Assembly: GCA_023412915.1 (NCBI GenBank)
Contig: JAEZRE010000014.1
Span: 186,001 to 250,000, forward strand
Direction of reading: 5' to 3'
Length of the DNA: 64,000 nt
From: Bacillota bacterium
GTDB lineage: Bacteria; Bacillota; Clostridia; Acetivibrionales; DTU013
Below are positions 51,668 to 61,079 of the stretch, piece after piece. Made by a program: the position numbers and the translations under genes. Each line of letters starts with the position of its first letter. The first letter of the stretch is position 1. The notes beneath the pieces are model-generated. The model was not told the DNA's origin, did not search any database, and was given only the letters and a program-made list of their open reading frames with translations.

Positions 51668-53425
51668 TTGCCATTCGACGGTATCGTAGCAAAAAGCGTA
51701 GTTGATGAATTAACGGAAAAACTGGCCGGCGGACGCGTTGAAAAAGTGTTTCAGCCTGAAGCAGACGAAATCGTCCTGCTCGTCAGAGCCTGGAACAAAA
51801 ACTGCAGGCTGGTGCTGAGCGCCAGTCCCAATTACCCGCGTATCCATATGACTGAAGCCGTAAAGGAAAACCCCTCGGCTCCCCCCGTTTTCTGCATGCT
51901 TCTGAGAAAGCATTTGTCAGGAGGCAAGATATTGTCGTTCGAATTCAATGACTACGAGAGAATAATAGGCGTCGTCATTGAATCTGCCAACGAGCTCGGC
52001 GACATATCTCAAAAGCGCCTCATCATCGAAATAATGGGACGTTACAGCAATATCATACTAGTAAACAGCGAAAATAAAATAATAGATTCGATAAAGCACG
52101 TGGATTCGGACATAAGCAGCGTCCGCGAAGTCATGCCTGCAAGGCCTTATGTATTGCCGCCCGCACAGGACAAGCTTTCACCTGACAGCTTGGATACCGG
52201 ACTTCTGCTCGAGGGTTTGAAGTCCTCCGAACAGGCCGTCGATAAATACCTACTGGAACGTATCAAGGGTTTCAGCCCTCTGCTCTGCCGGGAGGTCTGT
52301 TTCAGGGCGGGAATAGAAAACAGGACGCCTGCTTCTTCTCTTTCTCCGGAAATCTGTCAAGGCTTGAAGGCTGCACTTGCATCCGTGCTCGATGAAATAA
52401 GGGACAGCAGGTACGAGCCGTGCGTCATATTTGAAGATGAAGCGCACCAGAAACCGTTGGATTTTCACTGCCTCGATATCAGGCAATACCTTTATACCTC
52501 GAAACCCGGCTCGATAAGCGAAGTGCTTGACGCCTTTTATTCCTCCCGGGATAATGCCGAAAGGATGAGGCAAAAGAAATCCGACCTTTACAAGGTACTG
52601 AACAACTCAATAGAAAGATGCTCCAAAAAGCTGGCTATACAGGAGGAAACGCTTAGGGACGTGGCTGGCAGGGACAAGCTGAAGCTTTACGGCGAGCTCA
52701 TAACCGCCAATATATACAGGATTCCGCGCAATCTCGGCAGTGTATCGCTCCAAAACTATTACTCGGAGAACGGTGACGAATATATCGAGGTACCTCTTGA
52801 CCCCAACCTTTCTCCTCAGGAAAACGCACAGCGTTATTTCAGAAAATATTCCAAAGCCAAGAGCACATTTACCTACACTACGCGCCAGCTCGAGGATTCG
52901 AGGCAGGAGCTCGATTACCTGGAAAGCGTGCTTCAGCTGCTCGACAACTGTACGGCTCTCAAAGAAATGGACGAAGTCAGGCAGGAACTCGCGGAACAGG
53001 GCTATATGCAACTGCACCGCAAGGCTTCGTCAAAAAAGCAGCCGGCGTTGTCCGAACCTCTCCATTTTGTATCGACAGACGGGTTTGATATTTATGTCGG
53101 AAAAAACAACAAGCAAAACGATCAATTGACACTGAAGCTGGCGCAATCGAACGATATCTGGCTTCATACCAAAACCATACCCGGCTCGCACGTCATAATA
53201 AGAAGAGGAGGCCGCGATATCCCCGACAGGACGATCGAAGAAGCCGCCGTCCTCGCCGCCTGGCACAGCAAGGCCAGAATGTCGGCAAATGTGCAGGTCG
53301 ATTATACCGCGGTGAAAAATGTGAACAAGCCGTCCGGAGCAAAGCCCGGAAAGGTAATATATGTAAACTATACAACAGCCGTAGTAACTCCGGACAAGAG
53401 CCTGTCGGAAAGGTTGAAGAATTAG
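51668..53425 (+). CDS. rqcH: RqcH (NFACT-family) ribosome quality-control protein
   Basis: 585 aa, full-length. Domains in order: NFACT-N (about 1-180, PFDGIVAKSVVDEL, IIEIMGRYSNIILVNSENKIIDSIKHV), HhH and coiled-coil middle (about 200-430), and the NFACT-R/DUF814 C-terminus (DIWLHTKTIPGSHVIIRRGGR, KPSGAKPGKVIYVNY). RqcH adds C-terminal alanine tails to nascent chains on split ribosomes. The TTG at 51668 (PFDGIVAK) is eight bases from AAGGAG; the GTG at 51659 overlaps it. The NFACT-N loop reads YERI, with E where the DR pair of the characterised protein is expected. A strong promoter and a leader hairpin precede it. Confidence 0.93.
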   Translation: MPFDGIVAKSVVDELTEKLAGGRVEKVFQPEADEIVLLVRAWNKNCRLVLSASPNYPRIHMTEAVKENPSAPPVFCMLLRKHLSGGKILSFEFNDYERIIGVVIESANELGDISQKRLIIEIMGRYSNIILVNSENKIIDSIKHVDSDISSVREVMPARPYVLPPAQDKLSPDSLDTGLLLEGLKSSEQAVDKYLLERIKGFSPLLCREVCFRAGIENRTPASSLSPEICQGLKAALASVLDEIRDSRYEPCVIFEDEAHQKPLDFHCLDIRQYLYTSKPGSISEVLDAFYSSRDNAERMRQKKSDLYKVLNNSIERCSKKLAIQEETLRDVAGRDKLKLYGELITANIYRIPRNLGSVSLQNYYSENGDEYIEVPLDPNLSPQENAQRYFRKYSKAKSTFTYTTRQLEDSRQELDYLESVLQLLDNCTALKEMDEVRQELAEQGYMQLHRKASSKKQPALSEPLHFVSTDGFDIYVGKNNKQNDQLTLKLAQSNDIWLHTKTIPGSHVIIRRGGRDIPDRTIEEAAVLAAWHSKARMSANVQVDYTAVKNVNKPSGAKPGKVIYVNYTTAVVTPDKSLSERLKN

Positions 53426-53664
53426 CCGGATCGCATGGCAGCGCAGCCGTCTCATCGGGGCCGGTATATAGAACCGCCGCGGTTCCAGTCAATAGGATAG
53501 TTGACACAACGGGCCATGGTGATGCCTACATCGCAGCCTTTTGCGCCGACTGTTACCGCGGCGGTAATATTGAAAGCGCTATGCTTGCCGGCTCACAGGC
53601 GGCTTCAAAAGTCCTGGCCTGGCGAGTCGGCGTTGAAAACGGTCTTATGGCAGTTTTACTCTGA
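53422..53664 (+). pseudogene. remnant of a PfkB-family sugar kinase (C-terminus only)
   Basis: The frame 53422-53664 reads LAGSHGSAAVSSGPVYRT, then PVNRIVDTTGHGDAYIAAF and ends in VGVENGLMAVLL before TGA. This matches the C-terminal quarter of PfkB/ribokinase-type kinases: the catalytic DTTGAGDAFxAGF, here with H for A. There is no start codon and no N-terminal two thirds. It starts at the end of rqcH and its end overlaps the last bases of the SLH gene on the other strand. Confidence 0.8.
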
Positions 53665-54727
53665 CTACGTTACCTGGTGCTTTGCCGTCATTGTACAGCA
53701 CAGTAATACTGAAATAGTAATTGACACCGGCTTCCAGATTTCCTCCTATGTCGCCTCCGTTATAGCAATCCCCCGCTTTCACGGTCATGGCGGTCGTGTT
53801 ACGGTCTGTTATAAAGCTGAGATAGCCATCATCCGGGTAGACAGGAGTCGAATCATACTTTGAAATGACGACCTTATATCCGGTAAAGTCCGGCGAAGTG
53901 ATCTTGTCCCACCGCAGAAGCGCCTTTTCCCCAGATATGCTCACTCTTATATTCGAAGAAACAAGTCCTGCTTCCGGGTCATTTTGTTCATCGGTTCCTT
54001 CCCCATCCTCTGTGTTTTCTTCTTCGTCATATACGACCTTTTCATCGTCATAGGCAATCTTATCATCTTTGCCCTTGAAGACATTGTACAGCAATACGGC
54101 AGCCGAAGCCCTATTCAAGCCTTCGTTCGGCGCGAATACCTTTTTCCCTCCCGATTCGTAGCCTTCCATCAACCCATGTGCTACTGCAATCGCGACGTGT
54201 TTTTTTAGATTTGTTGAAATCTGCGCTTCATCACTGAATTGTGACAGTACGGTAAGCTTTGGGGTTTCATTTGAGTAGCCCAGCGCTTTAACAAGCGCGA
54301 CAGCCATATCCTCTCTTACAGCGCTTTCGGCAGGTCTGAAATAATCGCCTTCGGCGGTTCTGAAACCCGTCATGTAAGGCTTCGCCGTTTCAACATATTT
54401 AAACTGCCACCCGCCTTTTTTAATATCCAGGAAGGATTCCCTCGAGGGGTTTATAAGCTTCAGTCCGAGTGCGAGCACCATCATTTTGGCGAATTCCTCT
54501 CTGGTGACGCCTTTGTCGGGCATGAACCGGTTTCCTCCGGTTCCTTCCACTATGTCGTTGACCACCATCCACTTGATGGCTCCATATGCCCAATGATCGG
54601 CTGGAACGTCGGTGAAGTCCGACGAATGAGAATTCTTAACGTCTGCGCTTTCAGTTGTGCCGTAAACCGGCAGTGCCGTAGCAAGCAATAATAATATCGA
54701 TAGAATGACAGCTATACTGTGTTTCAT
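53645..54727 (-). CDS. S-layer-homology (SLH) domain surface protein
   Basis: 360 aa. A signal peptide (about 1-25, VILSILLLLATALPVYG) precedes three SLH units: DFTDVPADHWAYGAIKWMVVNDIVEG, SFLDIKKGGWQFKYVETAKPYM, and QISTNLKKHVAIAVAHGLMEGYE. An acidic linker (about 230-262, DDEKVVYDEEENTEDGEG) leads to a fibronectin type III-like domain at the C-terminus. SLH domains bind secondary cell-wall polymers, so the protein is cell-surface attached. The ATG at 54727 has AAAGGAG upstream; the longer reading has none. Confidence 0.9.
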   Translation of the reverse strand: MKHSIAVILSILLLLATALPVYGTTESADVKNSHSSDFTDVPADHWAYGAIKWMVVNDIVEGTGGNRFMPDKGVTREEFAKMMVLALGLKLINPSRESFLDIKKGGWQFKYVETAKPYMTGFRTAEGDYFRPAESAVREDMAVALVKALGYSNETPKLTVLSQFSDEAQISTNLKKHVAIAVAHGLMEGYESGGKKVFAPNEGLNRASAAVLLYNVFKGKDDKIAYDDEKVVYDEEENTEDGEGTDEQNDPEAGLVSSNIRVSISGEKALLRWDKITSPDFTGYKVVISKYDSTPVYPDDGYLSFITDRNTTAMTVKAGDCYNGGDIGGNLEAGVNYYFSITVLYNDGKAPGNVVRVKLP

Positions 54728-54904
54728 ATAAATTTCAACTCCTTTCAACAATATTTTATATCCCCTGTATAAAAAACCATATAGTTCGGCTATACCGTTT
54801 TTACACCCGGCAGTCATGGGGCATATTACCTATAAGTTGCCACAGGCCGGCTTCTTGTATATAATTGTTTTATATTCCGATAACGTAGTCTATGGAGGTC
54901 TTGC

Positions 54905-55411
54905 ATGAACGCAGAAAAATATATCAGAAAAGCGCTTGAAATGGGGGCTGACGATGCAGTCGAATTCAAAACGGAGGACATAGAGTTCGATCCCCGAACC
55001 TTACTTAAATGCATGTTCGGCTGCGGCGACTGGGGTAAAGGCAACACCTGCCCGTCAAGGCCCGGCTCGCTCGATCCCTGGGAGTATGAAAAGCTGTTTA
55101 AAAAATACCGTTGGGGAGTAATAATACACTCGAAGGATAAGAGAATATCGCAGAACGTTTCATTTGCCATAGAAAGCGAAGCTTTCACGGACGGTTACTA
55201 CTTTGCCTTTTCGCTAAGCGATTGCGCCCTTTGCAAGGAATGCGCAGGCTTCAAGGGCTGTGGCTGCGTTAATCCGCGAAAGGCAAGACCGGCGTTCCAC
55301 AGCGTAGGTATAGATGTTTTCAAAACGGTAAAAAAATTCGGACTGCCCCTCAATACCCTGAAAAACGAAACTGACGAGCAGAACTGGTATTCCGCCGTCT
55401 TTATAGAATAA
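54905..55411 (+). CDS. DUF2284 metal-binding protein
   Basis: 168 aa, cysteine-rich. CMFGCGDWGKGNTCPSRPG and CALCKECAGFKGCGC have the cysteine spacing of DUF2284, probably holding iron-sulfur or zinc clusters. Found in many anaerobes, no proven activity. The ATG follows GGAGGTCTTGC. It is 24 bp ahead of the aminotransferase gene, a likely operon. Confidence 0.88.
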   Translation: MNAEKYIRKALEMGADDAVEFKTEDIEFDPRTLLKCMFGCGDWGKGNTCPSRPGSLDPWEYEKLFKKYRWGVIIHSKDKRISQNVSFAIESEAFTDGYYFAFSLSDCALCKECAGFKGCGCVNPRKARPAFHSVGIDVFKTVKKFGLPLNTLKNETDEQNWYSAVFIE

Positions 55412-55435
55412 TGAAAATGAATGGGAGTGAAACGT

Positions 55436-56623
55436 ATGGTTTCTGAAAAAATATCGGTCAACCTGAGCAGGTCGTCCTGGATCCGTGCAATGTTCGAACA
55501 GGGTGAAAAGCTGCGCAAAGAATTCGGAGCGGAAAATGTATTCGATTTTTCTCTCGGAAATCCGGATATCGAACCGCCGGCAATCGTCAAGGAAGCGCTA
55601 AAAAAAGCAGTATTGTCCGAAGCACCCGGAATGCACGGATACATGAGCAATGCCGGTTACATGAATGTCAGGGCCGCAATTGCCTCAAAGCTCCAGCAGG
55701 CCACAGGCATCCCTGTCGGCGCGCAGCACGTCGTCATGGAGTGCGGAGCCGGAGGAGCCATGAATGTCGTACTTAAAACTATTTTGAATCCGAACGAGGA
55801 AGTCATTGTGCTGGCGCCTTATTTTGCCGAATATCTTTTCTACATCGACAATCACGGCGGAAAAGCCGTCATAGTCGACAGCGACAAAAATACCTTCCAG
55901 CCCGATCCGGCCAAGGTGTTCGACGCAATTACCCCGAGGACCAAGGCCATAATTATTAATTCGCCCAATAATCCTACAGGCGTGGTATATAAGCGCGATA
56001 TGCTGGAAAAACTGGCTGAAAGGATACAGTCCAGGGAAAAGGAATTCGGAATTCAGATATGCGTCATCTCAGACGAGCCGTACGACAAGATAATATACGA
56101 CGGCGCTGTAGTAACTCCGCTGTTCAATGTTTTTAAAAACTCCATCTCGGTCAATTCCTTCAGCAAATCGATGTCTCTGCCGGGTGAACGTATCGGCTTC
56201 ATCGCTGTGAACCCGCTCATGGGCGATATTACTGAACTTATGGACGGTTTGATATTCTCGACCAGGACATTGGGCTTTGTCAATGCTCCGGCACTCTTCC
56301 AGAGGATACTTCCCGAATCGCTTGACGCGGTAGTTGAAACGGAAGCGTACAAAAAGAGGCGCGATATGCTCTATGAAATCATCACAGGCGCAGGTTTCAG
56401 CTGTCTAAAGCCACAGGGCGCATTCTACCTGTTCCCCAAGGCTCCGATCGAGGATGATGTGGAGTTCTGCAAGGCAGCACTGAAATACAATCTCGTGATC
56501 GTGCCCGGAACCGGCTTCGGCTGCAAGGGTTTCTTCCGCCTGGCCTATTGTGTGGATGAAAAAACGATTAAAAATTCCAAGAAAGCTTTCGAAGCGCTCG
56601 CCGCGGAGTACAAGCAGGCATAG
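55436..56623 (+). CDS. PLP-dependent aminotransferase, class I/II
   Basis: 395 aa, fold type I. Substrate and cofactor motifs: FSLGNPDIEPP, YMSNAGYMNVRAAIA, AGGAMNVVLKTIL, NSPNNPTG, CVISDEPYDKIIYDG, and the PLP lysine in VNSFSKSMSLPGERIGF. The arginine carboxylate-binding site is near FFRLAYCV. The ATG at 55436 has GGGAG eight bases upstream. Substrate specificity is not evident (AspB-like). Second gene after the DUF2284 protein. Confidence 0.9.
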   Translation: MVSEKISVNLSRSSWIRAMFEQGEKLRKEFGAENVFDFSLGNPDIEPPAIVKEALKKAVLSEAPGMHGYMSNAGYMNVRAAIASKLQQATGIPVGAQHVVMECGAGGAMNVVLKTILNPNEEVIVLAPYFAEYLFYIDNHGGKAVIVDSDKNTFQPDPAKVFDAITPRTKAIIINSPNNPTGVVYKRDMLEKLAERIQSREKEFGIQICVISDEPYDKIIYDGAVVTPLFNVFKNSISVNSFSKSMSLPGERIGFIAVNPLMGDITELMDGLIFSTRTLGFVNAPALFQRILPESLDAVVETEAYKKRRDMLYEIITGAGFSCLKPQGAFYLFPKAPIEDDVEFCKAALKYNLVIVPGTGFGCKGFFRLAYCVDEKTIKNSKKAFEALAAEYKQA

Positions 56624-56675
56624 GTTTGAGTGGTACTCTAAGTTGGAGTGATTTTCTAAGTTGAAGTTAAGTGAA

Positions 56676-56716
56676 AAATGGGCGGTTCGGTATGTTTCGA
56701 AACGCCCATTTGTTTT
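56676..56716 (+). terminator. terminator of the aminotransferase gene
   Basis: AAATGGGCG (56676-56684) pairs with CGCCCATTT (56703-56711), followed by GTTTT. A second inverted repeat follows at 56734-56779 (ATATTCCTTtAAG with CTTAAGGAATAT). Confidence 0.8.
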
Positions 56717-56797
56717 ATCATTGTTTCACTGCGATATTCCTTTAAGGATAAAAACGACCCGGCTTCTTAAGGAATATTGATTGCACCCATCACATAT

Positions 56798-57433
56798 TCA
56801 ATCCCTTGACAAAATAACGAGCAGGTAACCTTCCCTGACGGTGACCAATGCAGTATCTTCCGAGAATTCATTGCTGACGCCCCAGGAGGAGCCTGTCTCC
56901 AGAACCGCGTCCTTCAGCGGATAACGGAGCCCTTTTGTCGATACCCCCGACGCATTCCCAGCCATTGGAAGCAGAGTTAAGAAAACACCTGCTTCTCTTT
57001 TGAGTTCTATTCTGTCCCTGATGAGCCTGATCTCGTTTTTTTCATCGGCTATCAAGCCTTCGCAGTTACGGTCGGCCAGCTTTTTCAATAAAAAAATGTT
57101 TGAGAGCGAATGATCCAGCCTCGATCCGACGGCTCCAAGCAGTATTACATTGGTGCAGCCGCGTTCCATCGCTATTTCGACGGCAAGCTCACTGTCAGTC
57201 ATATCCTTTTCGGAAGGATATTTTACTATCTCCGTTCCGTTTTCACTGAATTTGTCCCAGTCGCTTTTGCTTATGGAATCAAAATCGCCCAGCAATATGC
57301 CGGGCTTGAGCTTTAGCTCCCTGCAGTGCCGCGCACCGCTGTCTGCGGCAATTACAAGTCCGGCGCCTTCGGTATATTTTTTTACATATTCATAATCGGC
57401 GATCCTGCCCCCGCAGAATATGATACAGGTCAT
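56798..57433 (-). CDS. thiN: thiamine pyrophosphokinase
   Basis: 211 aa. Transfers pyrophosphate from ATP to thiamine. Family signature: IAADSGARHCRELKLKPGILLGDFDSIS, YPSEKDMTDSELAVEIA and GAVGSRLDHSLSNIFLL; the C-terminal beta domain ends in LLVILSRD. The ATGA overlap with the rpe stop (4 bp) indicates coupled translation. Last gene of the prkC-type housekeeping block. Confidence 0.95.
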   Translation of the reverse strand: MTCIIFCGGRIADYEYVKKYTEGAGLVIAADSGARHCRELKLKPGILLGDFDSISKSDWDKFSENGTEIVKYPSEKDMTDSELAVEIAMERGCTNVILLGAVGSRLDHSLSNIFLLKKLADRNCEGLIADEKNEIRLIRDRIELKREAGVFLTLLPMAGNASGVSTKGLRYPLKDAVLETGSSWGVSNEFSEDTALVTVREGYLLVILSRD

Positions 57434-58095
57434 ACCATACCACCATACGCCCTTTGCCTCAGACTGTGGATTATTTCCGCAGCGTCGGCTGCATTATATA
57501 TCGTCGATCCGGCTACTATTATGTTTGCGCCGGCTTCTGTTATCATGTGAATGTTTTCGGTATCGATTCCGCCGTCAACCTCTATGTCGAGTTTTATGCA
57601 CCTCTGAACTGCCATTTGCCTGAGAGTCCTAACTTTATCCGTCATGCTTTCCAGATACTGCTGGCCTCCGAAGCCTGGATTCACAGTCATTATCAGTACC
57701 ATATCGATATCGTTCAGTATAGAGTCCAAGACGGACAAAGGCGTCGCCGGATTCAATGCCACCGCCGGCCGCGCTCCTCCTTTTGATATGAGTTGCAGCG
57801 TGCGGTGAAGGTTATTATTGCCTTCGGCATGTACCGATATGATATTTGCACCGGCCTCTATAAACTGGTCAATATATCTGTCAGGATTCTCTATCATCAG
57901 GTGCAGGTCGAAAGGCAGCTTTGTCACTTTTCTGAGGCTCTTTACAACGACGGGTCCAAGCGAAATGTTGGGCACAAAATGGCCATCCATAACATCGATA
58001 TGTATAATATCCGCGCCTGCTTTTTCGACCCTGACTATTTCCTCTCCAAGTTTTGAAAAATCGGAAGCTAATATTGAAGGTGCAATTGTTATCAT
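57430..58095 (-). CDS. rpe: ribulose-phosphate 3-epimerase
   Basis: 221 aa TIM barrel. Metal and substrate motifs: IAPSILASDFSKLGEEI, IDVMDGHFVPNISLGP, HLMIENPDRYI, and VNPGFGGQQYLESM. The Asp/His pair and VDGGI are intact. Overlaps rsgA by 4 bp upstream and thiN by 4 bp downstream. Confidence 0.97.
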   Translation of the reverse strand: MITIAPSILASDFSKLGEEIVRVEKAGADIIHIDVMDGHFVPNISLGPVVVKSLRKVTKLPFDLHLMIENPDRYIDQFIEAGANIISVHAEGNNNLHRTLQLISKGGARPAVALNPATPLSVLDSILNDIDMVLIMTVNPGFGGQQYLESMTDKVRTLRQMAVQRCIKLDIEVDGGIDTENIHMITEAGANIIVAGSTIYNAADAAEIIHSLRQRAYGGMV

Positions 58096-59006
58096 GATTT
58101 GGTTCCTTTCCTGTTTCCCTTTTTGTATTTCATATCATCTTCCTGCTTCAATGCCGCGAATAATTCCTTAAATCTTTCATATCTTCCTGTGCTCACAGCC
58201 CCCGAGACAACTGCGTTCTTTACGCCGCAGTCCGGTTCGTTTATGTGGCTGCAGCCGGTAAATCTGCATTCGGGTATATAATCTGCAAATTCCGGAAAAC
58301 AGTTCTGCAACTCATCATACCTAATGCCTGTAAGCTCATATGAACTGAAACCGGGCGTATCGACTATATACCCGCCCTTGGCCAGCTCCATCAGTTCGGC
58401 GTGCCTTGTGGTATGCTTTCCCCTGTCCAGTTTGTCACTAAGCTTTCCGGTCTTCATCGCCATAGTGTTCATAACCCTGTTCAGAAGTGTGGATTTTCCG
58501 ACGCCCGACTGTCCGGCGAATACTGAAATATGCCCCGTCAGAGCATTATCAAGTTCTTCGAAGCCCTTATTTTCTTTCGAACTGGTTTCAATGACACGAT
58601 ATCCGGCTTTACCATAGGCTTCGTGAAGTCCGATCCTAACGCCCTCGTGATCGATATCCGTTTTGTTAATACACAATACGACGCCTATATTTTGTTTTTC
58701 AGCCGATATAAGAAGCTTGTCGAGAAGAAGCAGATCAGGTTCAGGCGATCTGGCTGCGATTACCGCTATCAATTGATCTACATTGGCTACAGCAGGCCTG
58801 ACCAGTAAAGAACTTCGTTCTTGAATTTCGTCTATATTACCTTTTTTCTGTATAGCATCCGTAACAGTGAATTGTACCCTGTCCCCGGCAAGCGGTGTCA
58901 GATCTTTCCTGCGGAAAATACCCCTGGCTTTGCATTCGTGGATTCCGTCATCCGACGACACATAATAAAAACCGCCTATTCCCTTTATGATAATGCCTGT
59001 CGGCAA
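58092..59006 (-). CDS. rsgA: ribosome small subunit-stimulated GTPase RsgA
   Basis: 304 aa. Domain order is OB-fold, circularly permuted GTPase and C-terminal zinc finger: G4 CINKTD, G1 GQSGVGKSTLLNRV, G3 VDTPGFSSYEL, and zinc CRFTGCSHINEPDCGVKNAV. Assembles the 30S subunit. Located between prkC and rpe as usual. Confidence 0.97.
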   Translation of the reverse strand: MPTGIIIKGIGGFYYVSSDDGIHECKARGIFRRKDLTPLAGDRVQFTVTDAIQKKGNIDEIQERSSLLVRPAVANVDQLIAVIAARSPEPDLLLLDKLLISAEKQNIGVVLCINKTDIDHEGVRIGLHEAYGKAGYRVIETSSKENKGFEELDNALTGHISVFAGQSGVGKSTLLNRVMNTMAMKTGKLSDKLDRGKHTTRHAELMELAKGGYIVDTPGFSSYELTGIRYDELQNCFPEFADYIPECRFTGCSHINEPDCGVKNAVVSGAVSTGRYERFKELFAALKQEDDMKYKKGNRKGTKS

Positions 59007-59041
59007 AACGGCAAACCTCCTCAGCCCGTGTTCGTTAAATC

Positions 59042-61069
59042 CTAATAGTCGCCCTCCTGGACGATAGTGTTATTGAGTTTAATAATTATATGTGTTGTTC
59101 CCTGTTTTGCAAGCGTTACCGGTATGCTGAACGGGAAATTGCTTTTCGCTACCGACTGGTTGAATACCACAGTCAGCTGGTTCGTATCGGAGGGCGTCGC
59201 TTCGACATATACGTTGACCTCGTTGCCATAAGCCATGGTCGGATCGAGCTCTATGTTCAGAAGCGTTGTTTTTGCCTCTTCTGTCGTTGTACCATTCTGG
59301 TTTCCGGAAGTATCGCCGGTTCCGGTTTGTCCTGTTTGGCCTGTTTGACCTGCGCCGTCTGCCTCGAAGGTCAGTTCGACGGGGGTCTGCTCATCAACCT
59401 CTGTTTCGGCCAATGGATACTGTTTTGTTATCTTGGCCACTTCACTGACCTGATCGGACGGCAGCATGGCGCCGATCGTAAGCTTGCTGGACAGTATCAG
59501 TGCTTCGGCTTCCTTTCTGGTAAGTCCTACTACATTGGGCACCTTCACTTTTTCAAGCTGCGGTCCGCTGCTCACGAAAACCGTCACGGTTTCCCCGGGT
59601 TTCACCTCTTCCAGCGCAGCTGGCTCAGTCCGGATAATAACGCCTGTCGCGACTGTTTCGCTGAATTCCTGTTCTTCGGTGTAATCGAGATTTTCATTTA
59701 TAATGAGCTGTTCTCCAACTCTCGCTTCCTTGTTTGAAACATCAGGCACCTGGACAAGCTCCGGCCCCTCGCTCACCGTAAACTTTATGGAACTGCCCGG
59801 CTTGAGCTTGTTGCCTACCGCTGTATCCTGTGAGATTATTAAATTCTGATCCACGGAATCACTGTGCTTTTTCTCCTCTTCAACCGCAGTGATATTATAT
59901 TTGCCCAGCTCATCCTTGACTTCGTTGAAATCCCTGCCCTCGTAATTCTGCACCACATATACATCCGTATTATCCGGCATAATGGCGTTAATTAAAGGCT
60001 TAATGCCAATGAAGAATAAAATGCCAGCTATAACAAGGCCTGTCGCTATGCCAAGCCATATGCTCAGTTTATCTTTTTTACTCTTTCCCTTTTTCATTTT
60101 TCCATTTTCCCCTGAGTCAGATTCGAAGCTATCCTCGTCCGTATCGGCATCCTCGGATTCGTCAGGCATTTCGACATCCCTGCCGATGGCCTGCATCTTC
60201 CTTGTGGGCAGCTCATAATCTCCGGAATTGCTTCCCGCAATTCTGACGTTTGGTTCACTGAGAGTCTTCTGAAGATCGTTGAGCATATCCGTCGCACTTT
60301 GGTAGCGCAGGTTTTGATCCTTTTTCATCGCCTTCAGAATAACGTCGTTAAGACCTTTGGGTATCGCAGGATTTATATCCGCGGGACGTTCGGCCCTTTC
60401 CTGAATATGCTTCAAAGCAACGGCCACGGGCGTCTCACCATCGAACGGCACCTTGCCGGTGACCATTTCGTATATCGTTACACCAAGAGAGTACAGGTCG
60501 GATTTCTCATCCGTAAAGCCCCCCCTGGCCTGTTCCGGCGAAAAATAGTGGACGGAGCCGATTGTGCTTCCGACCATTGTTATGGTAGCGGAAGTAACTG
60601 CCCGCGCAATGCCGAAATCTGTGACCTTTGCGATGCCTTCCTTGGTTATCAGAATATTATGGGGCTTTATATCGCGATGTACGATGTGATTCTTATGCGC
60701 CTGTTCGAGGGCCGAACATATCTGGACCGCGATGCTGACGGCTTCCTTCCACGCAAGGGCGCCCATCTGTCCTATATATTCCTTTAATGTGATACCGTTT
60801 ATGTATTCCATGACGATATATTGCATGTCGTCATGTTTTCCCACGTCATAAATCGATACGATATTGGGGTGATTCAGACTTGCAGCCGCCTGTGCTTCGA
60901 CCCGGAAACGCTTCACGAATTCCTCGTCGTCCGTGAATTCTCCTCTCAATATCTTGACAGCCACAAAACGGTTAAGCAGCAGGTCTTTTGCTTTATATAC
61001 GACCGCCATGCCGCCTCCGCCTACTCTTTCAATCAATTGATATCTATTTCCAAGTATCTTACTTTCCAT
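59042..61069 (-). CDS. prkC: PASTA-domain Ser/Thr protein kinase
   Basis: 675 aa. Kinase domain (about 1-265): GGGGMAVVYKAKD glycine loop, VAVKIL lysine, HRDIKPHNIL and DFGIARA, activation segment GSTIGSVHYFSPEQARG. One membrane helix near 340-365, then three extracellular PASTA units (about 375-570) that sense peptidoglycan fragments, and a Thr/Gly linker before a beta-rich end. The ATG at 61069 is preferred over GTG 61087. Eleven bases downstream of the phosphatase gene. Confidence 0.95.
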   Translation of the reverse strand: MESKILGNRYQLIERVGGGGMAVVYKAKDLLLNRFVAVKILRGEFTDDEEFVKRFRVEAQAAASLNHPNIVSIYDVGKHDDMQYIVMEYINGITLKEYIGQMGALAWKEAVSIAVQICSALEQAHKNHIVHRDIKPHNILITKEGIAKVTDFGIARAVTSATITMVGSTIGSVHYFSPEQARGGFTDEKSDLYSLGVTIYEMVTGKVPFDGETPVAVALKHIQERAERPADINPAIPKGLNDVILKAMKKDQNLRYQSATDMLNDLQKTLSEPNVRIAGSNSGDYELPTRKMQAIGRDVEMPDESEDADTDEDSFESDSGENGKMKKGKSKKDKLSIWLGIATGLVIAGILFFIGIKPLINAIMPDNTDVYVVQNYEGRDFNEVKDELGKYNITAVEEEKKHSDSVDQNLIISQDTAVGNKLKPGSSIKFTVSEGPELVQVPDVSNKEARVGEQLIINENLDYTEEQEFSETVATGVIIRTEPAALEEVKPGETVTVFVSSGPQLEKVKVPNVVGLTRKEAEALILSSKLTIGAMLPSDQVSEVAKITKQYPLAETEVDEQTPVELTFEADGAGQTGQTGQTGTGDTSGNQNGTTTEEAKTTLLNIELDPTMAYGNEVNVYVEATPSDTNQLTVVFNQSVAKSNFPFSIPVTLAKQGTTHIIIKLNNTIVQEGDY

Positions 61070-61079
61070 AAAAGCACCT

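Noticed and set aside
51535..51668. T-box leader before rqcH
   Set aside because: No T-box consensus (the AGGGTGG-type bulge) is visible; only the promoter and hairpin remain.
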